Made by a program: the position numbers and the translations under genes. Below the pieces are notes generated by a model. That model had not been told where the DNA came from. It saw only the letters and a list, made by a program, of their open reading frames with translations, and searched no databases. Positions 9,008 through 18,243 of a stretch of DNA of 64,000 nt are shown piece after piece. How positions within the stretch are numbered: position 1 is the stretch's first letter; every line of letters starts with the position of its first letter. The stretch is from Neorhizobium sp. SHOUNA12A (GTDB lineage Bacteria > Pseudomonadota > Alphaproteobacteria > Rhizobiales > Rhizobiaceae): positions 1 through 64,000 of the forward strand of contig NZ_JALBGV010000018.1 of NCBI RefSeq assembly GCF_023006505.1, written 5' to 3'.

Positions 9008-9550
9008 TCATGGCCGTCTGAGCCGGTCTGGAATGCGTTCAGGATGGCCAAGCTGCGTCGCCGGCTCAATGCGATATCTCTTCTGGAATTCCCGGAGAAC
9101 CATTTCGAGCGTCGCCTCAAAAGCAGTCACATCAAACCTCACCGTTTTCGTTGGCTCGTGCATATAGCGCCAGTCGATGAAGGCATCCTTGTGCTGATAC
9201 AGCATGTGACGAATGTTGTCGTCGATGAAGAGACCGTTGGGATGGTACGGGACCACCGACCTCTTGAACTCGGCCTCGAGTTTCTCTTGGCTTTCGGGCT
9301 TCAGGCGTTCGAACAGCTTGATCAGGTCGTGCGATTTGGCAACTTTTGGATCGTCGTAGTCGAAAACGAACCACGCTTTGAGTGCCAATTCCATGGATAG
9401 CGCCAGAAGCATAGGTTCAACACCGATATGATTACTTTCGCGCAGGTCTGCATAATCGCCGAATCCTCGGTCTGGGAAGCTCCGAGTCTTTCTAAGTATC
9501 GCCCTGGCGGCATCTCCGATTCTGATGGCCGTCGACAGGCGCGCACTCAT
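9008..9550 (-). CDS. HEPN-like hypothetical protein
   Basis: A 180-residue helical protein. The segment ELALKAWFVFDYDDPKVAKS followed by HDLIKLFERL resembles the first helices of HEPN-domain proteins, and a C-terminal DWRYMHE stretch recalls the second conserved helix. No clear RxxxxH ribonuclease motif is present, so it may be a non-catalytic HEPN or a different helical fold. It stands alone between an HNH protein and an XRE regulator. A defence or stress role is inferred only from neighbours. Confidence 0.45.
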   Translation of the reverse strand: MSARLSTAIRIGDAARAILRKTRSFPDRGFGDYADLRESNHIGVEPMLLALSMELALKAWFVFDYDDPKVAKSHDLIKLFERLKPESQEKLEAEFKRSVVPYHPNGLFIDDNIRHMLYQHKDAFIDWRYMHEPTKTVRFDVTAFEATLEMVLREFQKRYRIEPATQLGHPERIPDRLRRP

Positions 9551-9765
9551 GAGAGCTCCATTGCGTTGATGTGATTGGCGTCCAGGAACGTTGTTGCTTC
9601 AGCCAAATATATCTTAACGACAACAAACCAATGCCCGCAATAGGCCGGACAACCTTACACAAGCTGTCCAGGGGCATGACGCTTGACGTCATTTTCCGGC
9701 TGTGAGGCAATGGATGGGCGGTGATCTCCAACCGCACCCAATCCCATCAATGAAAGTCCTTGCTC

Positions 9766-10215
9766 ATGGAAGCCCTGCGAGCGCTGGTGCCGGCTGATAC
9801 CCAACTGCGCGACATGCTGGCGGAAGCCGCCCGACAAGGCGCGGCCCTGGCCGTGGGTGAACTCCGCGCCCAGCTCCACCAGTCCCCCGACGATGCCATA
9901 TTGCAAAAGCTCCAGGCCTATCTGGCTGATCCGGTCTCACTGGCCAACCCGCACGACACTCAGGCTCATGACCTGTTGAATGATGTTGGGCTGACCCCGG
10001 CAGAAAACTGCCGCCACAACAGATACAAGGTCTGCGATGCTTCTTGTCGCCAAAAGCCCCGAGCTTCGACCTCATTGAGAAGTTCTGTGTCTGCAGTAGG
10101 AATCACGATCCATGCGCCGACGTCGGTCGGAAGTTTGGAAAGGTCTGTCTCCATTCGGATCTCAGTGTCACCGGCGGGATTGATAACAAAATGTCCGTTC
10201 GGGATCATGGAATAA
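9766..10215 (+). pseudogene. Probable 5' fragment of a conserved hypothetical gene
   Basis: From the ATG at 9766 about 65 codons read as a compact helical protein (alanine- and leucine-rich, with ADTQLRDMLAEAARQG and a LANPHD segment). Beyond about 9965 the frame runs antisense through the 3' end of the XRE gene and loses protein character, suggesting that the gene was cut by a recombination joint there. Function is unknown. Confidence 0.35.
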
Positions 10216-10688
10216 CCGCTGTTTTCGACGAACTCGCGAAGTGAGATATTCGGCGACGCCGCGACAAGCTCGAATTCAAACTGGAAGATAAGGGACAGTG
10301 GGAGGCTATCGGCGAATTCCACAGCGATACGATAGGTCGTCCCAATGGCGGGTGGATGCCCTTCGACCTGCACAACCGTCCCGATGTCGCTTGGCGTGAA
10401 GTGGCGATTACCGACCGTCGTTGGCCGCCGGAAGCTCACTCTATCGCCGATCCGATATCTGCGTTGACGCACACCCGCAGCTTCCGCGCCTTCCTCGATG
10501 AAGACAATGCCAGCCGCACGAAGGGCTCTTTTCGCAGCCGCCACCTTGGCCGGATCGCCTTCGAATTTTCGTGTTTCGAAATTGGAGAGCGTATTGCGGT
10601 GCACGCCGGATTTCTCGGCCAAGCGATCAAGGGACCAATTAAGTACTGCACGGGCCGCACGCATTTGTTCAGGGAGCATTTGAGACAT
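9966..10688 (-). CDS. XRE-family transcriptional regulator with unknown C-terminal domain
   Basis: A 240-residue protein. Residues 1-65 form a typical Cro/CI helix-turn-helix (RAARAVLNWSLDRLAEKSGV, then HRNTLSNFE). The middle (about 75-140) looks like a small beta-barrel with IGDRVSFRRP and IGTVVQVEGHPP, and the C-terminal third is unrecognised. It probably binds a ligand or protein through this part. It is divergent from the S1/P1 nuclease operon 178 bases away and could control it. Confidence 0.75.
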   Translation of the reverse strand: MSQMLPEQMRAARAVLNWSLDRLAEKSGVHRNTLSNFETRKFEGDPAKVAAAKRALRAAGIVFIEEGAEAAGVRQRRYRIGDRVSFRRPTTVGNRHFTPSDIGTVVQVEGHPPAIGTTYRIAVEFADSLPLSLIFQFEFELVAASPNISLREFVENSGYSMIPNGHFVINPAGDTEIRMETDLSKLPTDVGAWIVIPTADTELLNEVEARGFWRQEASQTLYLLWRQFSAGVSPTSFNRS

Positions 10689-10865
10689 CTCGTTATGAAA
10701 AATTCACTTGTGAAGTGATCATAATAAAAAGCTGATGTAATGCAAATTTCCCGTTTCGAGTCTTCGTCCGCCTCGATTGGGGCTTCGGCCTCATTGCCTC
10801 TGGACAGGACATACAACTTTAAGTTATTTCTTCGCTAACGGGAAATTTCATTCAGGGGTTGGGCA

Positions 10866-11780
10866 ATGAAGGGACTTTTTCGCGCCATCACGGCTGCCTT
10901 GCTGTTCGTGTCTGCGTCACCGGCTTTGGCCTGGTGGGACCTTGGCCATATGACGATTGCGGTCTCTGCGTACAAAAAACTCGATCCCGCGGTACGGGCT
11001 AAGGTCGATCACCTGATGACCCTCAACCCGGCTTACGGCAGATGGACCGAAGGCGTCGCTGACGCCGATAAGGGCCTTGCCGCCTTTAGCCGCGCCTCGG
11101 TCTGGGCCGACGATATCAAGCGCGATCCGGCCTATACACGCGATGATATTGCCAAAGACACTGCAGGCCGGAACATCGGGTATGACGACAAGTTCGTGCA
11201 TGACTACTGGCACTATATCGATATTCCCTTCACGACGGACGAGACCCCGGTCCGGATGCCGGACGCACCGAACGCGCTGACCCAGTTGCGGCTCTTTACC
11301 GAGGCACTGTCCTCAACCGCGAGCGAGGGCGTGAAGTCTTATGACCTCGTTTGGATGCTCCATATCGTCGGCGATCTCCATCAGCCGCTCCATGCCACCG
11401 CGCGCTTTTCAAAAGAACTCGACGATGATCGCGGCGGCAACGATGAAGAGGTCATTCCGATCGGGGCCGAAAAAGTCAGGCTTCATCTCTATTGGGACGC
11501 GCTCCTGGGGACCGATGGCACGCCTGAAAAGGCAGTGGTGGCCGCAGACGCCCTTCCTGCGCCTGATGCGTTAAAGGCAAAGGTCTCCGACCCGGCTCTC
11601 TGGCTGATCGAGAGTTTCGCCCTTGCCCAGAACGAGGTTTATACGCCGGTAATCGGGGGCGGCATCGGTCCTTACCGGCTCGACCAGGCATACGAGGACC
11701 GCGCGCGCTCCGTGGCCAAATCGCAAGCAGCGCTCGCCGGTGCGCGTCTGGCATTGGTGATCAACACGGCGTTGAGATGA
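10866..11780 (+). CDS. Secreted S1/P1-family zinc nuclease
   Basis: A 304-residue protein with a signal peptide (residues 1-22, ending SPALA). The mature protein begins with tryptophans (WWDLGH), and the N-terminal Trp plus first His are zinc ligands in this family. Further ligands are visible as a histidine in the HDYWHYIDIPF region, HIVGDLHQPLH around 160-172, and HLYWDALLG around 200-208. S1/P1 enzymes degrade single-stranded nucleic acid and release nucleotides in the periplasm or outside, often for phosphate supply. It is the first gene of a tight four-gene operon. Confidence 0.9.
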   Translation: MKGLFRAITAALLFVSASPALAWWDLGHMTIAVSAYKKLDPAVRAKVDHLMTLNPAYGRWTEGVADADKGLAAFSRASVWADDIKRDPAYTRDDIAKDTAGRNIGYDDKFVHDYWHYIDIPFTTDETPVRMPDAPNALTQLRLFTEALSSTASEGVKSYDLVWMLHIVGDLHQPLHATARFSKELDDDRGGNDEEVIPIGAEKVRLHLYWDALLGTDGTPEKAVVAADALPAPDALKAKVSDPALWLIESFALAQNEVYTPVIGGGIGPYRLDQAYEDRARSVAKSQAALAGARLALVINTALR

Positions 11781-11787
11781 GGGATGG

Positions 11788-12933
11788 ATGGCAATGGCCG
11801 ACGATGGCGGCAATCCGCCGACAGTAGATCCTCCGCATCCAACAGGTAAGGCCCTCGTCGATCGCCTGCGTGGCTGGCTACCGTCCTTCGATCAGGCTTC
11901 CCTGGCACAAAGGGCGCCTGCCATCATTGCAGTCCTGGTTCTTGGGGCCTTGGCCCTGTGGCTGATCGATCCCTTTGATGGACCTGGAGAAGCCGAAACC
12001 GACCAGGTCGCGCAGGCGTGGAACCGCACGATCGGCAGGCTTGGGATTGAGGCGGTTTATCCACCTCAGGAGGACATGTTTGTCGGCGACATCTACCTCT
12101 CGCTGAAATTGACGGCCACAGGTGAAAAGTATGCTCCACCGCCAGACAGCACCGTTTTTGCCGGACGGGGTATCAAGATCGGCCGGGCCAAGCGTGAAGA
12201 TCTGGCCCAGAGCTTTGAAAAACGGCCTTACAGGTTCCGTGACGTTCCGCCGCCCCCGACTACCCCGCCGCCCAATGCTGCGGAACGGCCGGCTGTCATG
12301 ACCGAAGCCATCGTGCCGCAGGAACCTGCCGGAAACGAAATTGATGCCTACCTCACGGCGTTTCCGGGGCTTAGCATCAAACATTATGTCGAGACGGATG
12401 CCAGCTGGTGGCAGGTCGCGCTCGGACGCAGAACCGGCGAGACGGAAGAGATATCAATTCCGTCACCGGAGACTTACTCGATCCAGGCCTATCGAGCTTT
12501 CAAGCTGCTGCTCGCCTTTTGTAGTGAAAACCAGGAAAATCTCTGCAGAGACGACAATGCCCGAGCGCTGATGGCCATCTCGTTCGGCGACGAAATCAAC
12601 GAGATGAAAGACAGCGAATATATCTACGAGCCTTACGTCAGCCTCGTCCGGCAAGTGTTTGTAACGCGAAAGATCGAAATCAGCCGGTACCGGGGCGACA
12701 GCCTTACCGCTCGGGCGTCGCGGCAGCAGGCGGAGGAAAGCGCGGAAGATAAATCTAAGGGTGAGGGCGGAACATCCTCGACAGGCACTGCCAACGACAG
12801 GCTTGTTCACGAAGGCCGCTATTCGACGCGCCTCAACCTGGACCAGACGTTTGCGCGACCGGTCACATTCGGCTTCAGGCGCATTGCCCTTACCGTCAAA
12901 CCCGCTCCTCAAGCCGCGAGTCCAACCAAATGA
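11788..12933 (+). CDS. Membrane-anchored hypothetical protein
   Basis: A 381-residue protein with a cytoplasmic N-terminus (about 1-43), one membrane helix (about 44-62, AIIAVLVLGALALWLIDPF) and a large outer domain with a proline-rich linker near residues 150-165 (PPPPTTPPPN). It shows no recognised family. It begins 7 bases after the nuclease stop and overlaps the next gene in an ATGA, so it is co-translated. A role in anchoring or assisting the secreted products is inferred from the operon only. Confidence 0.55.
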   Translation: MAMADDGGNPPTVDPPHPTGKALVDRLRGWLPSFDQASLAQRAPAIIAVLVLGALALWLIDPFDGPGEAETDQVAQAWNRTIGRLGIEAVYPPQEDMFVGDIYLSLKLTATGEKYAPPPDSTVFAGRGIKIGRAKREDLAQSFEKRPYRFRDVPPPPTTPPPNAAERPAVMTEAIVPQEPAGNEIDAYLTAFPGLSIKHYVETDASWWQVALGRRTGETEEISIPSPETYSIQAYRAFKLLLAFCSENQENLCRDDNARALMAISFGDEINEMKDSEYIYEPYVSLVRQVFVTRKIEISRYRGDSLTARASRQQAEESAEDKSKGEGGTSSTGTANDRLVHEGRYSTRLNLDQTFARPVTFGFRRIALTVKPAPQAASPTK

Positions 12934-13169
12934 TCTGGAAACTTCTCGTCACCCTTGCGCTTCTTTGGTCGACCGGCGTTCTGGCGGAGACGCGACCGTC
13001 ATCGGCCCTCCCTGAGTGTCAGACCGATCCGGAGTCGATACGCTGCCAGCAAAGCAGGGCCGGTCAAGGGCCTGTGGGGGGCGGATCTGGTGGATTTGAG
13101 GGTATCGTTCCCTCCAACCGCGATAGGACCGTTCCTTCCGATAGCAAGGGGTTTCAGCGATATGATTAA
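12930..13169 (+). CDS. Small secreted protein, tandem paralogue 1
   Basis: A 79-residue protein with a signal peptide (LVTLALLWSTGVLA). The mature part holds C-x8-C (CQTDPESIRC) followed by GQGPV and a glycine- and serine-rich tail. The next gene has the same C-x2-D-x3-I-x-C then G-x-GPV pattern at the same spacing. The two cysteines could form a disulfide. The start overlaps the upstream stop (ATGA) and the end overlaps the next start. Confidence 0.5.
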   Translation: MIWKLLVTLALLWSTGVLAETRPSSALPECQTDPESIRCQQSRAGQGPVGGGSGGFEGIVPSNRDRTVPSDSKGFQRYD

Positions 13170-13440
13170 GCGCCTGGTTGTAAGCTTCGTCCTGATCTGC
13201 TCAACCGAAGCCGCTGCGCAGGAAAGGCTCCCTTCTGCAACGAGTAAGGAGCAATGTTTGCCGGATGAGGCCGAGATTATTTGTATGTACAGGCTCTCAG
13301 GGCTCGGTCCTGTGAAATCCCGCACAAAGGGACTTACCCAAGGTCACCAGGATATGCGGAGATACGATGATGTAGTCGGCGAACCCTATTGCGGGACCTG
13401 CAGCAAACATTGTCTGCCAGCCCTCCGGGTGCGGGGCTGA
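13162..13440 (+). CDS. Small secreted protein, tandem paralogue 2
   Basis: A 92-residue protein from the ATG at 13162, overlapping the previous gene by 8 bases. It has a signal peptide (LVVSFVLICSTEAAAQ), then CLPDEAEIIC and GLGPV, matching the neighbour's pattern. The C-terminal part adds four residues of a CxxCxxxC-like cluster (CGTCSKHC), which may come from frame drift beyond the conserved part. No function is known. Confidence 0.45.
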   Translation: MIKRLVVSFVLICSTEAAAQERLPSATSKEQCLPDEAEIICMYRLSGLGPVKSRTKGLTQGHQDMRRYDDVVGEPYCGTCSKHCLPALRVRG

Positions 13441-13774
13441 ACGCCCGCATGCCGACCACTCAGGACTGGCAAAGATCCGGCCCGACGGCCGATAAGCTCA
13501 AAGAAATGCGAGATCCCCGCCTACAAATCAGGTCGCAACTGATTGGTAGGCAGAAAGTAATGAGGCGACACGTTACGAACATGATTGCTGAGAGCGAGAG
13601 CGGTTCAGTCATAACGGCCAAATCTCACTGCCGTCATGACGTCGACGCGCAATGGGAATGTGCTGAAATCTCGTTCGCCACCTAATTGATAGGTTCGATC
13701 TCGGGGGAGGATCGCGACAGATCCTCCCCGTTCCCGGCGCAGCCAGTCTTCCATATCGACGAGCGGCGGCTTGT

Positions 13775-14036
13775 TTATTTCCTGACGAACGACGAGCCGC
13801 CCTCCACGTTCGGCCAAATGAACCGACCTTTCTCCAGCCGTCGGGTAAACAGACAAGCCCAATCCATCGTGCCAAATGATCTTCAAAATATCCGATCTGC
13901 GCCCCCGGAAGACCAACAGGCGGCCTGACAATGGCTCATGCTTCAAGACTTCCTGTACCCGCAGCGCCAACGAAGGAAAGCCGCAACGCATGTCGGTATG
14001 GCCCGTCGCCAGCCATACCTTGACCCCTGATCCCAC
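13775..14036 (-). pseudogene. IS66 TnpB, frameshifted
   Basis: The frame from 14036 reads GVKVWLATGHTDMRCGFPSL, then VFRGRRSDILKIIWHDG, the signature of IS66 TnpB. Around 13865 the frame shifts, and the expected RRLEKGRFIWPN continues in another frame to a stop at 13775-13777. The usual C-terminal part is missing. IS66 TnpB is an accessory protein of the transposon. Confidence 0.75.
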
Positions 14037-14125
14037 CGGAAATGGGTTCAGCGCAGCGTCTCCAGGCCACTCATGATCCGCAGCAACACGTCAACATCGA
14101 CATCTCGGTCCACGACTAAGCGATA
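13775..14125 (-). mobile_element. IS66-family remnant
   Basis: Two pieces of an IS66 element on the minus strand. At 14048-14125 a frame reads VVDRDVDVDVLLRIMSGLET, like the tail of an IS66 OrfA-type protein. At 13775-14036 lies most of TnpB. The large transposase TnpC is absent. The remnant separates the S1 nuclease operon from kup. Confidence 0.6.
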
Positions 14126-14327
14126 AGCGATACTGGCCGATGAAACTTTCCCGGAATGCGTCAAGTGGGCTCATCCCAATGCCGCCGAACACTGCGCCGG
14201 TGCGCCCACCTGGGTGAAGAGTGCGAGCCGCTTCGAACTTCATTGCTGTCCTCTGCGATGACATGAGCGGATCGCGTCGGCCTAGTCAAACTCCGCAGGA
14301 GCTGGCGCCGACTTGATCGAATTCCCG

Positions 14328-16226
14328 TCAAATCACGACTTGTTCTGCGAGCTCCACCACCCGGTTGGGGGGAAGGCTGAAATAATCCGCGTGATTGATG
14401 GCAGTTCTGGCCATGGTGATGAATAGTCGATCCTGCCATTTCGGAAGACCAAAATTCGGATCTGGGATCAATTTGCGGCGGCCGAGGAAGAAGGAGGTCG
14501 ACATGATTTCGAACTTGAAGCCGGCCTTCTTGCAAAGGGCAAGCGCTTTCGAGACATTTTGCGTGTCCATGAAGCCGAAGGTGAGTTCGATCCTGGTGAA
14601 GCGCTCGGAAAGGTCTGTTATTTTGAACCGTTCGCTTTCTCGGACAAACGGCACCGCCGCGGTTTTGATCGTCAGGATGACATTGCGCGCATGAAGCACA
14701 TGGTTGTGCTTGATGTTGTGAAGGAGCACGGCGGGAGTTTTGTCGGGAACGCTCGTCAGGAACACGGCGGTACCAGGAACTTCCGCAGGCGCAGGCTCCG
14801 ACTTTCGCTCCACGGAGGCAATGAAGGTCTCAAGCGGCACGTCGTTGCGGGCCGCCTTCTCCCGCAGAAGAAGTGTCCCTTTGCGCCAGGTCCACATCAA
14901 GATCATGATTGCCGCGGCGATCAGGATCGGAACATAACCGCCATCGTGAACCTTTAGGAGGTTAGCGCTGAGAAAGACGCATTCCAGAATGAAGAGTGGC
15001 GCAAGGAATCCGACGGCGGCCAACAGCGGCCAGCCCCACGCAACGCGGACAAACGCGAAGGCGAGAACGGTTGTTACCACCATCGCGCCGGTCACCGAGA
15101 TACCATAGGCGGTCGCGAGCGATCCCGAATCCCCGAACGAAAAGATCAGGAACAGGACGCCGAACAGCAAAACAGTGTTCACGGTTGGAACGTAGATCTG
15201 GCCAGTGCTGGTCTCGGAGGTGAAGCAGATCCCGAGCCGCGGCAAAAAGCCAAGATGGATCGCCTGCCGGGCCAGCGAAAAGGCGCCAGTGATCACCGCC
15301 TGGCTTGCAATGATCGTCGCCGCCGTGGCGAGGATCACCACCGGCAGCAAGGCCCACTCCGGAAACATCAAGAAAAATGGATCGGAGGAAGCAGCCGGAT
15401 CGGAAAGAACAAGGGCCCCCTGTCCGAGGTAGTTCAACGCCAGTGACGGGAAGACGAGAGCAAACCAGGCCACCTGGATCGGGCGCCTACCAAAATGGCC
15501 GAGATCGGCGTAGAGCGCTTCCGCCCCCGTGACTGTCAAGAATACCGCGCCCAGCACGATCAAACCGACAAAGCCCGCATGCGTCATGAAAGACACCGCG
15601 TAGGTGGGGTTAATCGCGTTGAGGATCGACGCGTCATCGGCAATGTGGGCGAGCCCGCCGGCGCCCATTACCAGAAACCAGACGACGGTGATCGGCCCGA
15701 AGAGGTTTGAAACGGCGGCGGTGCCTCTTGATTGAACCAGAAAGAGCACCACCAGGATCATCGCTGAAATCGGCAGGACATAATCGGTGAGCGCCGGCGT
15801 CACCAGCTTTAGGCCTTCAACCGCCGACAGAACCGATAGAGCGGGGGTGATCATGGCGTCACCGATGAACATGGCGGCTCCTATCACCCCGGCAAAGAAC
15901 AACACCGCCTTGTGTCGCTCGGCATTCTTCATGAGCAGGGCGAGCAGCGAGAGTGTTCCTCCCTCACCGTCGTTATCGGCTCTGAGGAGAAAGAGCACGT
16001 ATTTGACGGTCACGATCAGCGTCAGCGTCCAGAGCATCAGCGAAATCAGGCCGACGACCTCGTCATGACTGACGCCGTCATGGGCAAAGGGCCGCAACGC
16101 TTCTCGGAAGGCGTAGAGCGGGCTCGTGCCTATGTCCCCGTAGACGACGCCCACCGCGCCCAAAAGAAGGGCAAAGAACCGCGTTTTGTCGCCGTCGGCA
16201 GATGGAGCGTGACTTTGAGACATTGT
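14328..16226 (-). CDS. kup: Kup potassium:proton symporter
   Basis: A 632-residue low-affinity potassium uptake protein. The family signature [15 protein letters not shown] occurs near the N-terminus and is followed by about twelve membrane helices and a roughly 180-residue cytoplasmic C-terminal domain ending ELAEQVVI. The ATG at 16226 is preferred because homologues start just before the signature; the longer frame to 16301 adds an unlikely 25 residues. The gene stands alone, with a perfect hairpin in its leader. It is complete, with base use like the surrounding GC-richer DNA. Confidence 0.93.
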   Translation of the reverse strand, partial: TMSQSHAPSADGDKTRFFALLLGAVGVVYGDIGTSPLYAFREALRPFAHDGVSHDEVVGLISLMLWTLTLIVTVKYVLFLLRADNDGEGGTLSLLALLMKNAERHKAVLFFAGVIGAAMFIGDAMITPALSVLSAVEGLKLVTPALTDYVLPISAMILVVLFLVQSRGTAAVSNLFGPITVVWFLVMGAGGLAHIADDASILNAINPTYAVSFMTHAGFVGLIVLGAVFLTVTGAEALYADLGHFGRRPIQVAWFALVFPSLALNYLGQGALVLSDPAASSDPFFLMFPEWALLPVVILATAATIIASQAVITGAFSLARQAIHLGFLPRLGICFTSETSTGQIYVPTVNTVLLFGVLFLIFSFGDSGSLATAYGISVTGAMVVTTVLAFAFVRVAWGWPLLAAVGFLAPLFILECVFLSANLLKVHDGGYVPILIAAAIMILMWTWRKGTLLLREKAARNDVPLETFIASVERKSEPAPAEVPGTAVFLTSVPDKTPAVLLHNIKHNHVLHARNVILTIKTAAVPFVRESERFKITDLSERFTRIELTFGFMDTQNVSKALALCKKAGFKFEIMSTSFFLGRRKLIPDPNFGLPKWQDRLFITMARTAINHADYFSLPPNRVVELAEQVVI

Positions 16227-16316
16227 CATGCGTTCCTCACTATGGTCATCGCCGCTGGTGAACAAATATGCAGCATAAAGTTGAGGCTTGATTTGCGACA
16301 TGCGTCCTTTGAAGAT

Positions 16317-16344
16317 ATCTCCCCGGCATTCGCGCCGGGGAGAT
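16317..16344 (-). promoter_or_regulatory. Perfect hairpin in the kup leader
   Basis: An 11-base-pair stem, ATCTCCCCGGC paired with GCCGGGGAGAT, encloses a 6-base loop about 90 bases upstream of the kup start. It may be a leader-RNA element, an upstream terminator or a binding site. No known riboswitch class is recognised. Confidence 0.4.
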
Positions 16345-17049
16345 TAGGTGGCCCGCGCCAAGGGGGATGCGCGAGCAGGGAAAGAGCGTAATCCGGAAAT
16401 CATCCGCTTGCGATGTGACAGTTTGAAATTGAACCCGAAATACTGTCGAACATAATTGAAATAGTTTCAATATCGGACTTCCACAAAGCTATTTCATATG
16501 TAACCAAGATCGGTATAATATTTTATTCTATTGCTCACATCTGTTGCTGTTGGCGCAAAATTTTACTCTTGTTCTCGGAAGGGCACCCATTGCGGAGCAT
16601 CAGAACCGATCTAAAGGAATTTCGCGGTTCCATTTTTACGATTTCCGCGTTTTAGCACAGGCCGCTCGCCGGAATCGATCGGAGATGCACAAGGGTCTGA
16701 CGACATTTGGGCAGCCGCTGCCCGGCGCCCCAAGAGTAGATGAGGGGAATGTGTTCTAAACTGAGCTGCAAGACGTGCATGAGCAGGTCGTCGGGAATAT
16801 TGCAGCCCCTTGTTGCAGACGCACCGTGGCGCGACTGAGATAGACGGTGTTCGATTATACAATGGCGCTGACAGCGAGATTGAGCCCTGCCACCCGAAAT
16901 GCTGGCTGGCAAGTCATTCGCGATGGAGCCAGAAGCAATTTGAACTGGGTCCATGATCTTCTTGATGCTAACCTAAGCTTCAAAGCATTAATATATCTCA
17001 ATCCAAAGTGTATCGCTCACTCATTCATTGACAGAAGGAATATATTCAC
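16345..17049. other. Intergenic stretch between kup and the phosphonate cluster
   Basis: About 700 bases without a credible gene. Base composition becomes visibly richer in A and T to the right, marking the left edge of the phosphonate cluster. No insertion-sequence end or attachment site could be recognised. Confidence 0.35.
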
Positions 17050-18174
17050 ATGATGTTAAAGAATTGTCGAGCTCTGATAGATGGTATGTGGCAGCTAGCT
17101 GATATAGAGGTCATGAAAGATAAAATATTGCAAATAGGCAGCCAGACACTTAGAGACATTCCGGGGTATGATTTCGAAGGCGATTACATTGTCGCTGGTT
17201 TTGTCGATTTGCACGTCGATTATGTTGATAAGCTAACCATCATTCGTCCAGGATTCAAACTTCCAACCAAAAAGATATTTAGCTTTTACGACCGGGTTAT
17301 TTCATCGTCCGGCATCACAACCTGTTGCGACTCGATCCAGCTGCAGACGCGCGCCAATGGCGTTCACCCGCTTGACCCTCTCAAGGAGCTGGGCGACGCG
17401 CTAAAAGTATTTCGCGGGCAACTCACAAGTAAGCATTGTATTCATATTCGTTGCGAAATACTTGACGAAAATATAGTTGATTACTTAGCGGACTTCCTTC
17501 AACATTATCACGAATTGGTTGCTGCCATTTCACTGATGGAGCACGTGCCGGGTAGACGGCAATTTAAGACCCTCGATTCTTGGATGCAGGCATATCATGT
17601 TCGTCTGGGCTTTTCGCAGAGTGAAGCAACAAGTCTGCTGGACGCGCGGACCAGGAACGAAGCCTCTCGGTCGTCGCTACTTTCTTCAGTTCACGAAGTC
17701 AGTTCTCACTATGGCAAGACAATCTTTTCTCACGACGACGAAAATGAGGTCGATGTGATCGAGGCAAAACAGCTCGGAGTTTCCCTTTCCGAATTTCCAA
17801 CGACCTTTTCGGCCGCAAAATTCGCCAAGGATTACGGGATTCCGGTTTTGGTAGGATCACCGAACATTTTAAATGGTCGAAGTCACGTTGGTAATGTCGC
17901 CGCTCACGAACTAATTGATAACGGGTTGGCCTCTGTTATTTCCTCGGACTATGCACCGCATACACTGATGCCGGCCGTGTGGAGTAACGCTACACACGGT
18001 GACCCTTCAGCTGCTACAATCGAGATGGTTACGAGCAACCCGGCCAGCGTGATCGGGCGATCAGACGTCGGACGTATTGAACCGGATCGATCCGCGGACT
18101 TTGTGCAAGTGAAATTGGTCGAGGGGGAGCCTTTTATACGCTCAGTTTTTGCTAACGGGATCAGGGTAAGCTAA
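17050..18174 (+). CDS. PhnM-type metal-dependent hydrolase
   Basis: A 374-residue amidohydrolase-superfamily protein matching PhnM along its length. It has DLHVD (metal ligands H55 and D57), RPGFKLP, SSGITTCCDS, HIRCE, LMEHVPGRRQF, SHDDENEVD, EFPTTFSAAKFA, and the diagnostic GSPNILNGRSHVGNVAAHEL followed by SSDYAPH. PhnM of the C-P lyase pathway removes pyrophosphate from ribose-methylphosphonate triphosphate. No other C-P lyase gene is present here; the neighbours make phosphonates instead. It may therefore cleave a phosphoanhydride in a nucleotide-activated phosphonate, filling the role of the missing FomD. That role is inference. The gene is convergent with ppd. Confidence 0.85.
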   Translation: MMLKNCRALIDGMWQLADIEVMKDKILQIGSQTLRDIPGYDFEGDYIVAGFVDLHVDYVDKLTIIRPGFKLPTKKIFSFYDRVISSSGITTCCDSIQLQTRANGVHPLDPLKELGDALKVFRGQLTSKHCIHIRCEILDENIVDYLADFLQHYHELVAAISLMEHVPGRRQFKTLDSWMQAYHVRLGFSQSEATSLLDARTRNEASRSSLLSSVHEVSSHYGKTIFSHDDENEVDVIEAKQLGVSLSEFPTTFSAAKFAKDYGIPVLVGSPNILNGRSHVGNVAAHELIDNGLASVISSDYAPHTLMPAVWSNATHGDPSAATIEMVTSNPASVIGRSDVGRIEPDRSADFVQVKLVEGEPFIRSVFANGIRVS

Positions 18175-18243
18175 TCCGCTATTGCTGGATCAGATTCCAA
18201 CTGATCGCGGCTGGGAGCAAAATCGTGCTACGATGCGACGCCG

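Noticed and set aside
13389-13685. A 98-codon plus-strand frame after the small secreted proteins
   Set aside because: It overlaps the end of the second secreted protein and runs antisense into the IS66 remnant; no recognisable protein.
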